From the NCBI GenBank assembly GCA_019120615.1, contig DWUT01000249.1, forward strand, positions 1-38,048: DNA of 38,048 nt. The letters run 5' to 3'. Origin of the DNA: Candidatus Mediterraneibacter norfolkensis (lineage in GTDB: Bacteria; Bacillota; Clostridia; Lachnospirales; Lachnospiraceae). The translations under genes were made by a program, and so were the position numbers. The notes beneath the pieces are model-generated. The model made no database searches and was not told the DNA's origin. It saw only the letters and a program-made list of their open reading frames with translations. This document shows positions 24,814 to 32,955 of the stretch, piece by piece. How positions within the stretch are numbered: the stretch's first letter is position 1; each line of letters begins with the position of its first letter.

Positions 24814-25884
24814 TCAGACAGTGATATCCTGACTGAAAAATCTTATATCTGTGGGACAGGTATAGCTGTCGCCGATTTCACGGAGAAGTACAACGTTCAG
24901 ATGTCCGTCCAGATTTTTCTTGTCGAGCGTGATCGCTTCGGTCAGAACGGAAAGCGGAAGGCCGCACTGGGATGGAAGTCCGTAGATATCAAGGGCTTTC
25001 TTGATCTTTTCTGCACATCCCGGAGCGGTCAGACCTTTTTCTTCTGCGATCTTTGTGATCTGGTACATGCCGATCCCGACCGCTTCGCCGTGACTCTCAC
25101 GCTCGTAGTTGTAGTGCTGTTCAATGGTGTGGGCAAGGGTATGGCCGAAGTTCAGGAGCATACGCTCTCCTTTGTCAAACTGATCGGCTTCAACGACTTC
25201 TCTCTTTATGTCCACACATCTGGTGATCACATCAGTGAGGTCGGATTTCAGGTCTTCAAAAGAACTGTGGGAACACAGGGAGTTAAACAGTTCTGCATCC
25301 TTGATACAGCCGTATTTGATCACTTCCCCCATTCCGTCGTTGATAAAGTGCTGCGGAAGCGTGTCCAGGACGTCGGGATCGATCAGAACCATTTTCGGAT
25401 GATAGAAGGCTCCAACCAGGTTCTTCCCCTGAGGAAGATCTACCGCTACCTTGCCGCCCACGGAAGAGTCCACCTGGGCCAGGAGCGATGTGGGGATCTG
25501 GATCAGTTTTACCCCGCGCAGATAGCTTGCAGCGGCAAATCCGGCGAGATCTCCGATCACGCCGCCGCCGAGGGCGATGACCAGATCGCTGCGTGACAGA
25601 CGGGCGTCCAGAAGGGCAGAATAAACGGCGGGCAGTGTGCGGAAATTTTTGGTCAGCTCCCCGTGGGGGAGAACGAGAGTGTGACATTCATAATCATTCA
25701 GACTGCCCATGAGCGTGGCGCCGTACAATGGGAAAACATTGTCGTCCGAAATTATCATGATTTTTTGCCCATTAAAAACTTTTCTGACATATTCCCCTGC
25801 TCTGGGGAGGATTCCCTTTTCAATATAGATATTATAGGTGTTTTCGGCTAAATTAACTGTCAAATTCATATTTTGATACCTCAT
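24814..25884 (-). CDS. aroB: 3-dehydroquinate synthase
   Basis: AroB cyclises DAHP to 3-dehydroquinate, the second shikimate step, using NAD and a divalent metal. The 356-residue protein has the NAD-binding run LVIALGGGVIGDLAGFAA, IPTSLLAQVDSSVGGKVAVD, GAFYHPKMVLID and the metal-binding NFGHTLAHTIE with SHGEAVGIGM. It follows aroF on the minus strand after a 67-base gap that holds a long hairpin, so its expression may be set partly by readthrough. Identification is secure. Confidence 0.96.
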   Translation of the reverse strand: MRYQNMNLTVNLAENTYNIYIEKGILPRAGEYVRKVFNGQKIMIISDDNVFPLYGATLMGSLNDYECHTLVLPHGELTKNFRTLPAVYSALLDARLSRSDLVIALGGGVIGDLAGFAAASYLRGVKLIQIPTSLLAQVDSSVGGKVAVDLPQGKNLVGAFYHPKMVLIDPDVLDTLPQHFINDGMGEVIKYGCIKDAELFNSLCSHSSFEDLKSDLTDVITRCVDIKREVVEADQFDKGERMLLNFGHTLAHTIEQHYNYERESHGEAVGIGMYQITKIAEEKGLTAPGCAEKIKKALDIYGLPSQCGLPLSVLTEAITLDKKNLDGHLNVVLLREIGDSYTCPTDIRFFSQDITV

Positions 25885-25901
25885 TTTTAGAAAATATTTT
25901 A

Positions 25902-25943
25902 AAAAGGTGCCAGGTACTTTTTAAAAAGTACACGGCACCTTTT
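25902..25943. repeat. REP-like long hairpin between aroF and aroB
   Basis: AAAAGGTGCC and GGCACCTTTT flank the 18-base palindrome GTACTTTTTAAAAAGTAC, giving a 42-base near-perfect hairpin with one 2x2 mismatch. On the minus strand it is followed by a T-rich run (CTTTTTAAAATATTTT), so it could attenuate aroB transcription. GGTGCC...GGCACC words resemble palindromic repeats spread by REP-associated Y1 transposases; that link is from memory of such families. Confidence 0.7.
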
Positions 25944-25951
25944 AAAGAAAT

Positions 25952-26965
25952 TTACAGAATCTTTCCTACAACTTCAGCAATTTGCCGTACCTGTTTGAGA
26001 AGTGCATCATATTTCTCCGGTTTCAGGGACTGAGCTCCGTCGCACAACGCACATTCCGGATCGTTGTGGACTTCGATCATGAGCCCGTCAGCGCCGGCAG
26101 CGACAGCGGCTTTTGCCATCGGCTCTACCAGCCACCATTTTCCGCCTGCATGGCTGGGATCTACCATGACAGGAAGATGAGTTTTCTTACGGAGCACGGG
26201 GATGCTCTGAAGATCCAGGGTGTTCCTTGTGAAGGTCTCGAAAGTACGGATCCCTCTCTCGCAGAGGATGACATTCTCATTTCCGGCAGCCATAATATAC
26301 TCTGCGGACATGATCCATTCTTCATAGGTGGCGTTGAGACCGCGCTTGAGAAGGATAGGGCGATCGACCTGACCTAACTGTTTGAGCAGGTCGAAGTTCT
26401 GCATATTGCGGGCGCCGATCTGGATCAGGTCCACTTTCTCGTTGAAGATATCGAGATACTGCGGAGACATGAGCTCTGTCACAATGGGGAGACCGACCTC
26501 CTCTTTTACCGCGCAGAGGATATCCAGTCCCTCCAGCCCGAGTCCCTGGAAAGAGTAGGGGCTGGTCCTGGGTTTGAACGCGCCGCCGCGGAGCAGGTTC
26601 GCTCCGGATTCTTTTGCAGCTTTCGCGATCTCGAGTACCTGCTCGAAAGACTCTACAGAGCAGGGACCTGCGATCAGTCCAAGATGCCCTCCGCCGATCT
26701 TTACACCGGAGACGTCTACTACAGAATCCTCCGGGTGGAAAGCACGGTTGGCAAGCTTATATGGTTCCTGGACATGCATGACTTTGTCAACACAGCTGTC
26801 CACCTCAAACTGGCGCGGATCGATCAGTGTCGTATCTCCGATACAGCCAATGATCGTCATCTCGGTACCGCGGACAACGTGAGTGTCCAGCCCGCGTTTT
26901 TTGACAAGATTTTCCACACGTGTTATATTTTCTTCGGTCGTGTGCGGTTTCAGTACAATGATCAT
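25952..26965 (-). CDS. aroF: 3-deoxy-7-phosphoheptulonate synthase (DAHP synthase, type I-beta)
   Basis: This enzyme condenses phosphoenolpyruvate and erythrose 4-phosphate, the first committed step to aromatic amino acids. The 337-residue form has an N-terminal ferredoxin-like regulatory domain (about 1-65, starting MIIVLKPHTTEENI). The barrel follows with LIAGPCSVES, LRGGAFKPRTSPYSFQG, QIGARNMQNFDLLK, LKRGLNATYEEW and PVMVDPSHAGGK. The N-terminal domain is typically the site of feedback inhibition by an aromatic end product. A good promoter with an inverted repeat at the start site lies upstream. Confidence 0.95.
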   Translation of the reverse strand: MIIVLKPHTTEENITRVENLVKKRGLDTHVVRGTEMTIIGCIGDTTLIDPRQFEVDSCVDKVMHVQEPYKLANRAFHPEDSVVDVSGVKIGGGHLGLIAGPCSVESFEQVLEIAKAAKESGANLLRGGAFKPRTSPYSFQGLGLEGLDILCAVKEEVGLPIVTELMSPQYLDIFNEKVDLIQIGARNMQNFDLLKQLGQVDRPILLKRGLNATYEEWIMSAEYIMAAGNENVILCERGIRTFETFTRNTLDLQSIPVLRKKTHLPVMVDPSHAGGKWWLVEPMAKAAVAAGADGLMIEVHNDPECALCDGAQSLKPEKYDALLKQVRQIAEVVGKIL

Positions 26966-27012
26966 TTCTGTAATCCTCCAAAAATATATTGATAAAATTT
27001 CTTGATTTTAAC

Positions 27013-27048
27013 TTCACACTGTAAAATTTTAGTTGTTTAAAGTGTGAA
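27013..27048. promoter_or_regulatory. Inverted repeat at the aroF transcription start, candidate operator
   Basis: TTCACACT (27013-27020) and AGTGTGAA (27041-27048) form a perfect 8-bp inverted repeat with a 20-base spacer, just downstream of the minus-strand -10. It could be a repressor site or a leader hairpin. The regulator is unknown. Confidence 0.45.
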
Positions 27049-27057
27049 AACATTTGT

Positions 27058-27086
27058 ATCATAAATCATATAGTAACGATTGTCAA
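27058..27086 (-). promoter_or_regulatory. Promoter of aroF-aroB
   Basis: On the minus strand TTGACA (27081-27086) and TATGAT (27058-27063) are 17 bases apart, about 90 bases before the aroF start. Confidence 0.75.
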
Positions 27087-27101
27087 GTAAAATCATATCC
27101 G

Positions 27102-27130
27102 TTGACATACTTATATCAGAATGGTATTTT
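27102..27130 (+). promoter_or_regulatory. Promoter of lrgA-lrgB
   Basis: TTGACA (27102-27107) and TATTTT (27125-27130) are 17 bases apart. The -35 boxes of this promoter and the divergent aroF promoter are only 15 bases apart. Confidence 0.65.
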
Positions 27131-27208
27131 ATCATGTGGACGTCCGGGAAGGTGAGACGGTCTTCCTGCCGGATGTTACATTACACTATATATAAAAGGA
27201 AAGAGAAA

Positions 27209-27568
27209 ATGAAGATCATAAAACAGATAGGCATCATATTTTCCGTCTGCTGGATCAGTATGGTCATCGAGAAGATCTCCCCGGGTGTTTTCCCGGCGAG
27301 CATCATCGGCATGATCCTGCTGTTTCTGTGTCTTGCGGTCGGAATCCTGAAGATAGAGCATATCCAGGAAAAGTCAGATTTTCTCCTGGAAAATATGGCG
27401 TTCTTTTTCATCCCGGCAGGGGTGAGCATCATCAACTATACAGATATCCTGAAAAATGCGCTGGTACAACTCATCGTCATCTGCGTGGTGTCCACTGTCG
27501 TTACATTTGCGGTGACAGCTTATACAGTCCGTTTCACCATGTATCTGCTCAGAAAGAAGAAAAAGTGA
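27209..27568 (+). CDS. lrgA: CidA/LrgA-family holin-like membrane protein
   Basis: A 119-residue protein with four predicted membrane segments and a basic tail (LLRKKKK). Family features are PGVFPASIIGMILLFLCL and FFFIPAGVSIINY. CidA/LrgA proteins work with a CidB/LrgB partner in programmed lysis and in export or uptake of small acids such as pyruvate. The ATG at 27209 follows AAAGGAAAGAG; the ORF-track start at 27080 lies upstream of the promoter. lrgB follows 19 bases later. Confidence 0.88.
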   Translation: MKIIKQIGIIFSVCWISMVIEKISPGVFPASIIGMILLFLCLAVGILKIEHIQEKSDFLLENMAFFFIPAGVSIINYTDILKNALVQLIVICVVSTVVTFAVTAYTVRFTMYLLRKKKK

Positions 27569-27587
27569 TACGTAAGGAGGAAAAATC

Positions 27588-28271
27588 TTGAAAGAACTTT
27601 TTGAATCACCTTATTTCGGAGTTGCCCTGAGCGTGATTACTTTCGGGATCGGGGTAAAACTGAACCGGAAGCTGAAGACGCCGGTGTGCAACCCGCTGAT
27701 CATCGCCATAGTCCTGACATCAGGTGTACTGGTGATTTTTGACATCCCCTATGAATCCTACAATGTGGGCGGAGAGATCATCAACATGTTCCTGGCTCCG
27801 GCCACGGCATGTCTTGCCGTGGCGATCTATACAAAGAGACAGGTCCTGAAGGAATACTGGCTGCCTATCCTGGTGGGGTGCAGCGCCGGATCTGCGGCAT
27901 CCATGACAAGTGTCTACGTGATGTGCAGACTGTTCGGCCTGGATGACAGCCTGACAGTGTCTCTCATCCCGAAATCCGTGACCACGCCGATCGCGGTGAG
28001 CATCGCGGAGCCGGCGGGCGGCGTGGTCCCCATCACTGTGGTGGCGGTGATCGGAACGGGGATTCTGGGCGGGATCTTCGCCCCTCTCCTTATCAAAATA
28101 TTCCATGTCACAGATCCGGTGGCTGCGGGACTGGCGATCGGCGCATCCAGCCACGCTGTTGGAACTTCGAAAGCCATTGAGATCGGAGAAGTAGAAGGCG
28201 CTATGAGCGGACTCGCTATCGGGATCTGCGGGATCATCACAGTTCTGTTTTCCCTGCTGATCCATTTGTAA
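27588..28271 (+). CDS. lrgB: CidB/LrgB-family membrane protein
   Basis: A 227-residue protein with about six to seven membrane segments. The conserved family stretches are FLAPATACLAVAIYTKRQ, SVTTPIAVSIAEPAGG and ASSHAVGTSKAIEIGEVEGA. The start is TTG at 27588, 7 bases after AAGGAGG. It pairs with lrgA as in most Firmicutes. No LytS/LytR two-component genes are adjacent, so its regulation differs from the staphylococcal model. Confidence 0.9.
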   Translation: MKELFESPYFGVALSVITFGIGVKLNRKLKTPVCNPLIIAIVLTSGVLVIFDIPYESYNVGGEIINMFLAPATACLAVAIYTKRQVLKEYWLPILVGCSAGSAASMTSVYVMCRLFGLDDSLTVSLIPKSVTTPIAVSIAEPAGGVVPITVVAVIGTGILGGIFAPLLIKIFHVTDPVAAGLAIGASSHAVGTSKAIEIGEVEGAMSGLAIGICGIITVLFSLLIHL

Positions 28272-28310
28272 GAGAAAAAGTCTCCGGGGAAAAAGAAAGG
28301 GGCATGGATT

Positions 28311-29873
28311 ATGAAAAAAGATATATCCCATACGATACGGAGAGCAGAGCGCTTCCCGGTCATCCTGATCGGAGAAGGACTTCTGGTGGGGGCAGCAGCC
28401 GGGCTGGTCGTGCTGCTCTACCGGCTGGCGCTGACCTTTGCGGGGAATGCGCTGTGTGAGATCCTAGGATTTATCGGAAAGGATCCGCTCCGGATCCTGG
28501 GATGGATGGCCGTTCTGGTCCTGATGGCGGTGATTGTGGGAAGACTGGTGAAACTGGAACCCATGATCTCCGGGAGCGGAATCCCTCAGGTGGAGGGAGA
28601 GATCCTCGGCAAGCTTTCCCAGAAGTGGAAGAGGGTGCTGCCGGCAAAATTTCTGGGAGGTTTCCTGTGTATCCTTGGAGGTCTCTCGCTGGGAAGGGAA
28701 GGCCCGTCGATCCAGCTGGGAGCAATGACGGGACAGGGTGTATCGCGTCTGCTGGACCGTGGAAAGACGGAAGAAAAATATCTGATGACCTGCGGTGCCA
28801 GCGCCGGGCTTGCCGCTGCGTTCCACGCGCCGCTTGCAGGGATGATGTTTTCCCTGGAAGAGATACATAAAGGATTCTCCGTGAATATATTGATCTCTGT
28901 TATGACAGCATCCGTAACGGCGGATTTCATCTCCTCCCATATCATCGGGATCGACCCGGTGTTCCAGTTTTCCATTGAACATGCCCTGCCGCAGAACTAT
29001 TACTGGATGCTGCTGATCCTCGGTGTGATCCTTGGCGTCCTTGGAGCGCTTTACAACCGTCTCATGCTCAAGGCCCAGGATCTGTATAAAAAACCGGCGT
29101 TTCTCGGAGTTACAGGGCGGCTGGTGATCGCCTTCCTGGCAGCAGGAGTGGTGGGACTTATCATGCCTTCCGTGCTTGGCAGCGGCAACGGACTGATCGT
29201 CTCTCTGACAGCCGGGGAGATGACGCTGGGACTGGTCGTGATCACATTTATTGTAAAGCTTCTGTTTTCCGCAGTCAGTTTCGGTTCCGGCGCTCCGGGA
29301 GGAATCTTCTTCCCGCTGCTGATCCTGGGAGCGCTGGCAGGCGGAGCCTTTGCCATGGCCGGGGTGCAGATCTTCGGGCTGGATCCCATGTATATCAATA
29401 ACTTCGTTCTTCTCGCCATGGCCGGATTTTTCACCGCCATCGTGCGGGCTCCTATTACCGGCATCATTCTTCTCTTCGAGATGTCCGGCTCAGTCAGCCA
29501 GATGCTTTCCCTTGCGATCGTCTCCGTGGCAGCGTACATCACGGCGACGCTCCTTCGATCCGAGCCTATCTATGAGAGCCTTCTGGGGAGGATCCTGGAA
29601 GGACAGGGTGCGAAGAGACAGACTGCCGGCGGACAGAAGGTGCTGAGCGAGTTTGCGATCATGGGCGGATCTGTGCTGGAAGGGCGGAAAGTCATGGAGA
29701 TCCACTGGCCCTCCAGATGTCTCATCGTCTCCCTTGAGAGGGACGGAAAGGAACTCATTCCCAGGGGAAAGACCATACTCCAGGCAGGGGACAGGCTGAC
29801 GGTGATGACGGATGAGAGAGATGCAGGATATATACATGACAAATTGGAAAACTTATGTTATACTTCAATTTAG
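28311..29873 (+). CDS. clcA: ClC-family chloride/proton antiporter with C-terminal TrkA-C domain
   Basis: A 520-residue ClC protein. Ion-pathway motifs are GSGIPQVEGE (about 90), GREGPSIQLGA (about 127, with the gating Glu) and GSGAPGGIFFPLL (about 325). SLEEIHKGF carries the inner Glu expected of proton-coupled ClC antiporters rather than channels. Residues about 440-515 (VLEGRKVMEI, ILQAGDRLTVMT) form a TrkA-C regulatory domain. It lies 39 bases after lrgB and is probably cotranscribed, suggesting joint use in acid or ion stress. The join is inferred from spacing. Confidence 0.9.
   Translation: MKKDISHTIRRAERFPVILIGEGLLVGAAAGLVVLLYRLALTFAGNALCEILGFIGKDPLRILGWMAVLVLMAVIVGRLVKLEPMISGSGIPQVEGEILGKLSQKWKRVLPAKFLGGFLCILGGLSLGREGPSIQLGAMTGQGVSRLLDRGKTEEKYLMTCGASAGLAAAFHAPLAGMMFSLEEIHKGFSVNILISVMTASVTADFISSHIIGIDPVFQFSIEHALPQNYYWMLLILGVILGVLGALYNRLMLKAQDLYKKPAFLGVTGRLVIAFLAAGVVGLIMPSVLGSGNGLIVSLTAGEMTLGLVVITFIVKLLFSAVSFGSGAPGGIFFPLLILGALAGGAFAMAGVQIFGLDPMYINNFVLLAMAGFFTAIVRAPITGIILLFEMSGSVSQMLSLAIVSVAAYITATLLRSEPIYESLLGRILEGQGAKRQTAGGQKVLSEFAIMGGSVLEGRKVMEIHWPSRCLIVSLERDGKELIPRGKTILQAGDRLTVMTDERDAGYIHDKLENLCYTSI
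29836..29864 (+). promoter_or_regulatory. Possible promoter of pyrH-frr within the end of clcA
   Basis: ATGACA and TATACT are 17 bases apart, about 36 bases before the pyrH start. Confidence 0.45.
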
Positions 29874-29900
29874 TTAGTAAATCAAAGGAGTACTGCAGAC

Positions 29901-30596
29901 ATGAAGAGAATTTTGCTTAAACTGAGCGGAGAGGCACTGGCAGGAGAGAAGAAGACCGGATTCGACGAGGAGACCTGCATCGGTGTGGCGCAGCAGGTAA
30001 AAAAGCTGGTTGATGACGGCATCCAGGTGGCGATCGTGACCGGGGGAGGAAACTTCTGGCGCGGGAGGACAAGCGAGACGATAGACCGGACGAAGGCGGA
30101 CCAGATCGGGATGCTCGCAACGGTGATGAACTGTATCTACGTGTCGGATATCTTCCGCCATGTGGGAATGAAGACAGAGGTGTTCACTCCTTTTGTGTGC
30201 GGCGCGTTCACAACGTTGTTTTCAAAGGACGCGGCGGTGGAAGCGCTGGAGTCGGGGAAGGTGATCTTCTTTGCCGGCGGAACAGGACATCCGTACTTCT
30301 CAACGGATACAGGGGCTGTGCTCCGCGCCATTGAGATCGAGGCGGACGCGATGCTTCTTGCCAAGGCCATCGACGGGATCTACGACAGCGATCCGAAGGT
30401 CAACCCGGAGGCGGTCAAGTACGATGAAGTTTCGATCCAGGAAGTGATCGACAAAAAGCTGGCGGCAGTGGATCTGACAGCATCGATCCTCTGTCTGGAA
30501 AATAAGATGCCTATGCTCGTGTTCGGGCTGAACGAAGAGAACAGCATTGCCAGGACTATGAGCGGAAATTTCACAGGAACAAAAGTGACAGTTTAG
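29901..30596 (+). CDS. pyrH: UMP kinase
   Basis: PyrH phosphorylates UMP to UDP and is the hexameric, GTP-regulated bacterial type. The 231-residue protein starts RILLKLSGEALAG and has VTGGGNFWRGR, DQIGMLATVMN, FFAGGTGHPYFSTDT and AKAIDGIYDSDP. AAAGGAG is upstream. It normally follows rpsB-tsf; here it follows clcA instead. frr follows 12 bases later. Confidence 0.96.
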   Translation: MKRILLKLSGEALAGEKKTGFDEETCIGVAQQVKKLVDDGIQVAIVTGGGNFWRGRTSETIDRTKADQIGMLATVMNCIYVSDIFRHVGMKTEVFTPFVCGAFTTLFSKDAAVEALESGKVIFFAGGTGHPYFSTDTGAVLRAIEIEADAMLLAKAIDGIYDSDPKVNPEAVKYDEVSIQEVIDKKLAAVDLTASILCLENKMPMLVFGLNEENSIARTMSGNFTGTKVTV

Positions 30597-30608
30597 GAGG
30601 ACTCTGGT

Positions 30609-31160
30609 ATGGATGAGAAATTAGTTGTATATGATAATAAGATGACGAAGACGATCAATAATCTTGATTCTGAGCTCGTGACGATCCGTGCGGGACGCGC
30701 CAATCCCCATGTGCTGGACAAGATCGTGGTAGATTACTATGGAGCGCCCACTCCGATTCAGCAGGTGGCGAATGTTTCGGTTCCCGAGGCCAGGATGATC
30801 CAGATCCAGCCCTGGGAGAAAAGCATGTTAAAGGCGATCGAGAAAGCGATCCTTACATCGGATATCGGGATCAACCCGACCAACGACGGATCCTCGATCC
30901 GGCTGGTATTCCCGGAACTGACGGAGGAGCGCAGAAAAGAGCTGGCAAAGGATGTAAAGAAGAAGGGCGAGGCGGCAAAGGTGGCTGTCCGCAATATCCG
31001 CCGCGATGGAAACGTGGCATTTAAGAAACTGAAGGGAACCGAGATATCAGAGGACGGCATCAAGGATCTGGAAGACGGACTTCAGAAGATCACAGACAAG
31101 TATATCGAGAAGATCGACAAGATGGTCGAAGCGAAGTCAAAAGAAATCATGACAGTATAG
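30609..31160 (+). CDS. frr: Ribosome recycling factor
   Basis: RRF works with EF-G to split post-termination ribosomes. The 183-residue length is typical. Family features are TIRAGRANPHVLDKI, YYGAPTPIQQVANVSVPEARM, PWEKSMLKAIEKAI and a C-terminal basic helix bundle (KKKGEAAKVAVRNIRRDG). AGGAGG is upstream. A 216-base structured gap separates it from uppS. Confidence 0.97.
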   Translation: MDEKLVVYDNKMTKTINNLDSELVTIRAGRANPHVLDKIVVDYYGAPTPIQQVANVSVPEARMIQIQPWEKSMLKAIEKAILTSDIGINPTNDGSSIRLVFPELTEERRKELAKDVKKKGEAAKVAVRNIRRDGNVAFKKLKGTEISEDGIKDLEDGLQKITDKYIEKIDKMVEAKSKEIMTV

Positions 31161-31171
31161 AAAGAGAGGAT

Positions 31172-31202
31172 CGGATAGGGGAAGATTCCCTTCGCCTATC
31201 CG
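31172..31202 (+). repeat. Hairpin after frr
   Basis: CGGATAGG pairs with CCTATCCG around GGAAGATTCCCTTCG. It lies 11 bases after the frr stop. No T-run follows, so it may protect the 3' end or form part of the adjoining structured repeat. Confidence 0.5.
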
Positions 31203-31204
31203 CC

Positions 31205-31301
31205 GCGATACCGCGGACAGCTCACAGCACTGCTGTTCGCTGTCCGTGCCCGGCAAACAGCTGCTCGTGCAAGCATGGCAGCTGCTTGCCGGGCTTATCG
31301 C
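31205..31301. repeat. Structured intergenic repeat, family 2, copy 2
   Basis: A three-way junction is visible. GCGATA/TATCGC closes the element; CGGACAGC (31214-31221) pairs with GCTGTCCG (31239-31246); and GCCCGGCAA.CAGCTGC (31248-31264) pairs with GCAGCTG.TTGCCGGGC (31278-31294). The first half matches, in reverse orientation, the element at 18643-18757, sharing the word CGGACAGCTCACAGCA. No reading frame is supported. Confidence 0.75.
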
Positions 31302-31310
31302 ACAAAACAG

Positions 31311-31338
31311 AAAGGGGGCTTTTTTCAGGCTCCCTTTT
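31311..31338 (+). terminator. Probable terminator before uppS
   Basis: AAAGGGGGC pairs with GCTCCCTTT (one G-U pair) around a TTTTTTCAG loop, followed by TTGC. It probably ends the pyrH-frr transcript. Confidence 0.55.
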
Positions 31339-31376
31339 GCTCTGACAGCAGAATAAAAATGAGAGAGGGATAGAAA

Positions 31377-32084
31377 ATGAAAGTACCGCAGCATATAGCG
31401 ATCATCCTGGACGGAAACGGCCGCTGGGCAAAGGGAAAAGGGATGCCGAGAAATTACGGTCATGCTCAGGGGAGCAAGAACGTGGAGCGGATCTGTGAGG
31501 AAGCCTGGAGGATGGGGATAAAATACCTTACCGTGTACGCCTTCTCCACAGAGAACTGGAACCGTCCAAAGGGCGAGGTGGACGCGCTGATGAAGCTGCT
31601 CCGCAATTATATGAAGTCCTGCCTGAAAACGGCGGCGAAAAATGATATGAAGATCCGCGTGATCGGAGATATCAAAACTCTGGATGAGGATATCAAAAGC
31701 AGGATCAAGGAGCTGGAGGAAGCGACTGTGAACAACGGCGGCCTGAATTTCACCATTGCCCTGAACTACGGAAGCCGGGATGAACTGACAAGAGCGGCAA
31801 AAAGGATGGCAGAGGACTGCGCAGCCGGAAAGCTGGATCCGTCAAAGATCGATGAGACAGTGTATGAGTCTTACCTGGATACTCACGGGATCCCGGATCC
31901 GGATCTGATGATCCGGACCAGCGGAGAACAGCGGCTTTCCAACTATCTGCTCTGGCAGCTGGCATACTCGGAGTTTTATTTCACGGATGTGCCCTGGCCT
32001 GATTTTACAAAAGAAGAACTGGTAAAAGCAGTGGAGGAATACAACCACAGGCACAGACGTTTCGGCGGAGTGGAGGAGGAATAG
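31377..32084 (+). CDS. uppS: Isoprenyl (undecaprenyl) diphosphate synthase
   Basis: UppS builds the C55 lipid carrier for peptidoglycan by adding isopentenyl units to farnesyl diphosphate. The 235-residue cis-prenyltransferase has HIAIILDGNGRWAKGKG, the family P-loop with catalytic Asp, then YLTVYAFSTENWNRP and DLMIRTSGEQRLSNYLLWQ with YSEFYFTDVPWPDF. It starts the uppS-cdsA-dxr-rseP run; cdsA begins 4 bases after its stop. Confidence 0.96.
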   Translation: MKVPQHIAIILDGNGRWAKGKGMPRNYGHAQGSKNVERICEEAWRMGIKYLTVYAFSTENWNRPKGEVDALMKLLRNYMKSCLKTAAKNDMKIRVIGDIKTLDEDIKSRIKELEEATVNNGGLNFTIALNYGSRDELTRAAKRMAEDCAAGKLDPSKIDETVYESYLDTHGIPDPDLMIRTSGEQRLSNYLLWQLAYSEFYFTDVPWPDFTKEELVKAVEEYNHRHRRFGGVEEE

Positions 32085-32087
32085 ATC

Positions 32088-32900
32088 ATGTTTAAAACAC
32101 GGCTGTTAAGCGGAATACTACTGGTGATCATCGCGCTGGTCACCCTGATAACAGGCGGAAATCTTCTCTTTCTTGTTCTGCTTGCCATCAGCCTGATCGG
32201 ACTGACAGAATTGTACAAGGTGTTTGCGATCGAGAGAAAGGCGCCGGGGATCGTCGGCTATGTCTTCGCAGTGCTCTATTACGGCCTTCTCTACTTTAAA
32301 CCGATCCTCCCGGGGGATACAGTGGACTGGTTCATGATGCTCTTTCTGGGCCATCTGATCTGTCAGATGGCTGTGATCGTGTTTGCCTATCCGAAATATA
32401 ACACGCAGCAGATCATGGCGGCTTTTTTCGGCGTTTTCTATGTGGCGGTGATGCTCTCCTACATCTACCAGACCAGGATCCTGCCGGGAGGCGTGTTTAC
32501 AGTCTGGCTTGTCTTTGTCTGTGCATGGGGATGCGATACCTGCGCTTACTGTGTGGGGATGCTCATCGGAAGGCATAAGATGGCTCCGATATTGAGCCCG
32601 AAGAAATCCGTGGAAGGTGGCATTGGCGGTATCCTGGGAGCAGCTCTGATCGGAGTACTTTACGCTCTGGCGATCAATTACTGGGGGGACGCCGGTGTGA
32701 ACACACTGTCCTTTGCTGTCATCGGGGCAGTGGGAGGAGCAATCTCCCAGGTAGGAGATCTGGCGGCTTCCGCGATCAAGAGATATCACAACATCAAAGA
32801 CTACGGAAAACTGATCCCCGGACACGGCGGGATCCTGGACCGGTTTGACAGTGTGATCGTCACTGCGCCGATCATCTACTATCTTGCGATCCTGCTTTGA
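32088..32900 (+). CDS. cdsA: Phosphatidate cytidylyltransferase
   Basis: CdsA makes CDP-diacylglycerol from CTP and phosphatidate in the membrane. The 270-residue protein has about seven to eight hydrophobic segments. The family signature is at the C-terminus: GDLAASAIKRYHNIKDYGKL, then IPGHGGILDRFDS. SPKKSVEGGIGG in the middle is also conserved. The gene is tightly packed between uppS and dxr. Confidence 0.95.
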   Translation: MFKTRLLSGILLVIIALVTLITGGNLLFLVLLAISLIGLTELYKVFAIERKAPGIVGYVFAVLYYGLLYFKPILPGDTVDWFMMLFLGHLICQMAVIVFAYPKYNTQQIMAAFFGVFYVAVMLSYIYQTRILPGGVFTVWLVFVCAWGCDTCAYCVGMLIGRHKMAPILSPKKSVEGGIGGILGAALIGVLYALAINYWGDAGVNTLSFAVIGAVGGAISQVGDLAASAIKRYHNIKDYGKLIPGHGGILDRFDSVIVTAPIIYYLAILL

Positions 32901-32955
32901 GTCCATGTCTGATCGCAATAAAGAGATTATTCGAGAGAAGAAGAGGGAAACATAT

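Noticed and set aside
29901-30596. pyrH as part of an rpsB-tsf operon
   Set aside because: The upstream gene is clcA; rpsB and tsf are not in the window, so the usual linkage is broken here.
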